A stretch of 64,000 bases of DNA from Siphlonurus alternatus (taxonomy: Eukaryota; Arthropoda; Insecta; Ephemeroptera; Siphlonuridae). The first letter of the stretch is position 1. Each line of letters opens with the position of its first letter. The notes under the pieces were generated by a model that made no database searches, was not told the DNA's origin, and was given only the letters and a program-made list of their open reading frames with translations. The stretch spans positions 14,283,309 through 14,347,308 of the forward strand of contig OX463786.1 of assembly GCA_949825025.1 (NCBI GenBank), given 5' to 3'. Positions 57,062 to 64,000 of this stretch are shown here, piece by piece. Made by a program: the position numbers and the translations under genes.

Positions 57062-57145
57062 GGCTGCCATGGCCTAGCAATCCAGCCTATTTAAGCCTGA
57101 GGAAACCATGGAAACCTTGGTCAGGATAGATAGCAATGGACAACA
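57062..57145 (-). mobile_element. Probable 5S-SINE body fragment
   Basis: GAGGAAACCATGGAAACCTT and GGTCAGGATAGATAGCAATG match the reverse strand of the SINE body. Confidence 0.4.
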
Positions 57146-57405
57146 GAAAAAGTTTTCTTAAAAAATGTTAATATTATTTTATAAAAACTGTAGAGTATTA
57201 ATAAAAGTTTGTTTTTATCCTAGTGATAATTTACATAATCTGCTCTTCGTTTTTTTATTACATCCATTTGAATTTCAGCTACAGGTGGAACTATTCCCTC
57301 TCAGACATTCAATTGAAATTATAAATAATTAATTCGTCTGCCAAGTTTCAACTTGCAATGAACAGAAGGGTTTAATATACCTCCTGAATTTTCTATTAGC
57401 ATCAC

Positions 57406-57471
<66 letters not shown>

Positions 57472-59700
57472 GACTTAAAAGAGGACGATTTTAACTAGAT
57501 GATGATATTATTATTCTTGCTGCTTTTTGGGGAGGTAAAATTAACAATTGATCTTTGCGTTGCCATGGAAACGAGAAAGGACAGGGATAAAAGAAAAAGG
57601 AAAGATGAAAAATAACATAAAATAAAAATGTTACTATATTATATATAAAGGTTATATGATATAAATAATTGAAAGTGTAAAATTGAAACTTCCCTATATA
57701 GTTAAAAAATTACGTCTTCAACTCATCCATTACACGTTTAAACCTAATTTTTTTTTTTTACCTCTAAAACACACCTTATTTTTTCTTCGCTCAAAAGGAG
57801 GATGAAATGGAGACAGTTATATTTTTAACATTTTACGCTCAAGAAGAGGAAAATAAGAGGACAAAAGACCAGTTGAAAGTTTAATAGCGAATGAAAGATG
57901 AAATTTATTTCAACTTACGTTTGCATTATAAAATTTATATAAAACTGACAAAGTAGGACATTAAGAAATTATCATATACTTTGTTTATAAACAATGTATA
58001 TTAAAATTTTAATGTCATACTATACATTTAATGTTTACATATTAGAGTGCCTTTTTTTATATATAACTTACGTTGAGAAGCAACAACGCGCGTTTAAATA
58101 AAATTTCACCTTTCAGTCTACATTTAACAGTACAACATTTTTACAGAAGTTAATTACGTTTTTTATTAATAATGTTCCATATCAAATATTTCTTTTTTGG
58201 CTCTATATTATTATATATGAAATCATTTAAACGAATAATATTTTGCAATACATATAATAATGTATATTTTTAAATTACCCGATGTTCATTACCTTACTAC
58301 TTGTTCGTAAATATAACAACATAATTCAATTCTTTTTTGGAAAGTATTTTACCAAAATCTTATAAATAAATAAAAAAATTAAATATATTATAGCTAAAAT
58401 TTTTTTATTGAATGTTAATATTTTTTTTATCAACCTTATACTTATGAATATACCTTTAATAATTTATTAACATATCAAATATATAAATAAATTTCTTATC
58501 CTTAATCGACAGAATTATGATTTTTAATAAACTGAGTTTAGTAGTAAAAGAAAGAAATTGCTTTTTAAAGGGAGTTCTGTCTTATATAAGCGTAAACATC
58601 AATAGTAATCGCCCATGATAGTAAGGATAAAATTTTTATCTTTGGACGCTTGGATAACGGCTTAAGTTACAGCCACATTGCCAGGGGTATATAATCCGAA
58701 GATAATCCAATTATAAGGATTAGTTATTAATTTTAATTGTATCTATTGAGGATAATTCTCGGATAATTTCCTATATAGATTAGGTTCACTTCAATTAAGG
58801 GACTTTAAAAATTGTCAAGCACACAAAAGTTTCTCATTTTTTTTTTTTAATGTATACCGTCCTTCGTCCGGAATAATGAGCCTTCTGAGACACTGACGTC
58901 ACACGCAAGCGCCTAATATACCATAATCTCGTTGCAATAATACCATTAACTTTATTTATTTATTTATTTTTAATGTCTTTATTTTATACCAATTTACAGC
59001 ACCTGAAATAGCAGATAGCTATTTTGCATGATTTTGCACCGAAATTGTTATAAGCAGATAACTCGATCATTATTCCGAACAAGAGACGAAATGCTGGCCA
59101 CAAACCGGGCCGAAAAGAATGTGCAAAATAATTTGTGGTATTGCTTAGGCTTTGGGTTTAAATAATATACTCTAGGGGCAATATAAACTTCACCCTTTTC
59201 TGATTCTGGACGTATTCACGCAATGTAAAAAAAAATGTAAAGTTCGTGGTGTCCAAAGGTGCATGTAAAACACCTCATCATTGGAAATCTGTGCTGTGCC
59301 GATGTTCAAATTCAAATAATTAGTTTCTACTGTTTTTAGCATTTATAAACATTTTTTATTAATTTTAACAATATTATTATTATTTATTCACAGACTTTCA
59401 AGATACAAAAATAATTACAATAAAAACTCCCTAAGGCATCATATTATAAGCTTCCTGTAAACAAAAAGCGTAATAAGTCTTTTTATTTATTAATATAATT
59501 ATATCAATAAATAATTTTTTTCACTTTTATTCGTGTTAAATTTTCTGCTCTAATATTTTTTTCCATATATTTTTTTTTTATATATATAAAGCTTTCATAA
59601 CTCATGCGATTAATCTCTCGTTTCAAACATAGCTACAAAAAAAATCTCTCGTCTGTTTATGATATTTCAGTAACATTTTATTTCTCATCACTGATGCCTT
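57146..59700. other. AT-rich DNA upstream of the found KChIP exons
   Basis: Contains a (CT)n microsatellite at 57407-57468 and a CRE-like GACGTCAC near 58896. A pair of CCGGAATAATGAG and its imperfect complement (58870 and 59085) suggests a decayed inverted repeat. No coding exon recognised. Confidence 0.4.
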
Positions 59701-59735
59701 TATGTATGGTCAGCGAGCTATAAGAGGCAGATTAC

Positions 59736-59745
59736 CGCACCCCAT
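59736..59745 (-). CDS. Speculative KChIP first coding exon (MGC)
   Basis: A G/C-richer island at 59702-59810 contains, on the minus strand, ATG GGG TGC G followed by a GTAATC donor. The three codons plus one base would give Met-Gly-Cys and a phase-1 end, exactly the phase the first found KChIP exon needs, forming a Glu at the junction. A Met-Gly start would suit N-myristoylation, as in some KChIPs. The donor is weak and no transcript is shown, so this is a guess. Confidence 0.12.
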
Positions 59746-59810
59746 ACAACAGCAGCGGGTCAAACACAAGGCTGTATGTACGGGTGCTAGAAATGTATGT
59801 AATAACGGAA

Positions 59811-63125
<3,315 letters not shown>

Positions 63126-63166
63126 CGAAATATAGTACATGTTACCATGATATATTATATATATAT

Positions 63167-63365
63167 TAATGACAGCCACTACGTCATGCCCGTATTGCCA
63201 TTTTTACATTATTATAAAAAATATGACTGATTTAAAAAAATATATGAGAATATTAAATTTGGTAGTGCTGTTAATTTTTATTTTCATATAATTTTTTAAA
63301 TGTCATATTTTTGATAATAATTTAAAAATGGCAATAATACGGGCATGACGTAGTGGCTGTCATTA
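63167..63365. repeat. Palindromic MITE-like element with CATGACGTAGTG
   Basis: TAATGACAGCCACTACGTCA at the left is mirrored by TGACGTAGTGGCTGTCATTA at the right, and the arms extend about 60 bp with some mismatches. No ORF. Confidence 0.7.
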
Positions 63366-64000
63366 TAGCTCCAGGGAATATGTTTTAATGTAAATGACAA
63401 TCATATATATTTTAGTGGCAGAATTTGCATCATATTAATTATTCATATTTACATTAATAAATGTGATTATTATGTTATGGTCGTTTGATGATCAATTAAA
63501 TATCCTGAGGGGTAATTTAACGGAGTATTAACTCAGGGCATTAACAAAGTGTATTATTATATTTATATATAATATGAATAATTAATGAAGTTCAGTTTAT
63601 TTAGTAAAAAAATGAAAATGCTATTGAATAGCTGATCCCTTTTTTATACACTTATAATTTAAAAAAAAAAAACGATATATAAGCAAAGAAATTTTTGAAC
63701 TAAATTATTCTTGTTAAAAACATGATCAGGGAGTTTTGATGGTGTCGAACAAAAATAAAAAATATGAGATTACAGAGTTCTAAAAAGTTTTTCGTCCTGA
63801 TAGCAAAGGAGTTTCACTGCATGTATGTATTTTTTCTCAATTTAAAACAAAACACAAATGTCTACGTAATTTTCTACCACAATTTTACCCTTGCTGCTTC
63901 CATTTGCATAGAGTATTGTACATTATTTAGTATTATTATATTTTTTTTTAATTTTTAATCAAACCCTATTGGGTACTTCTATTTACTAATTACATATATA
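63366..64000. other. AT-rich end of window, nothing recognised
   Basis: No gene or repeat structure recognised. Confidence 0.4.

Overview
This is animal nuclear DNA, most likely arthropod. It is very AT-rich, has no dense ORF packing, its exons are bounded by GT..AG signals, and introns run from 0.5 to nearly 10 kb. Microsatellites and non-autonomous transposons are abundant. The arthropod guess rests on the MADF-BESS gene, a class greatly expanded in arthropods, and on the family resemblance of the other two spliced genes. I cannot place it to order.

Four real genes can be reconstructed. (1) Minus strand, 7394-12630: a complete six-exon FAD-dependent polyamine oxidase (spermine oxidase type, 521 aa). 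(2) Minus strand, 22907-29451: a complete three-exon MADF-BESS (Adf-1-like) DNA-binding protein of 346 aa. (3) Minus strand, 36506-56444: the 3' five exons of a Kv-channel-interacting protein (KChIP, neuronal calcium sensor family). Its first exon(s) lie upstream, possibly outside the window. (4) Plus strand, 44132-44416: a single-CDS secreted cysteine-rich peptide of 94 aa with a defensin-like spacing, nested antisense inside a KChIP intron. A decayed leucine-rich-repeat gene lies at about 1010-1620. The genes do not form a pathway; they share only a neighbourhood.

The rest is mostly repeats. The most striking is a family of near-palindromic, roughly 320 bp elements with ten copies. Eight of these had paired TGACGTCA (CRE) sites around an asymmetric core, and all carry a splice-acceptor-like TTTATTGCAG near each end. 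A second foldback family of about 380 bp has four copies, two bounded by TTAA. Others are an AAT-flanked palindrome starting CACTACG, a hAT-like MITE with an 8-bp target duplication, several near-perfect palindromes, a tRNA-derived SINE with target duplications inside a polyamine oxidase intron, and 5S-rRNA-derived SINEs.

Layout: 1-7000 LRR relic and foldbacks; 7000-12700 polyamine oxidase; 13075-20056 a possible 7-kb TIR-bounded element filled with nested repeats; 20-22 kb a cluster of abutting palindromes; 22.9-29.5 kb the MADF gene; 30-36 kb AT-rich DNA with two CRE elements; 36.5-56.4 kb the KChIP gene with the nested peptide gene and many insertions; 56.5-64 kb AT-rich upstream DNA ending in a perfect 100-bp palindrome. 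All splice models and family calls are from reading the sequence; no search or alignment was run.
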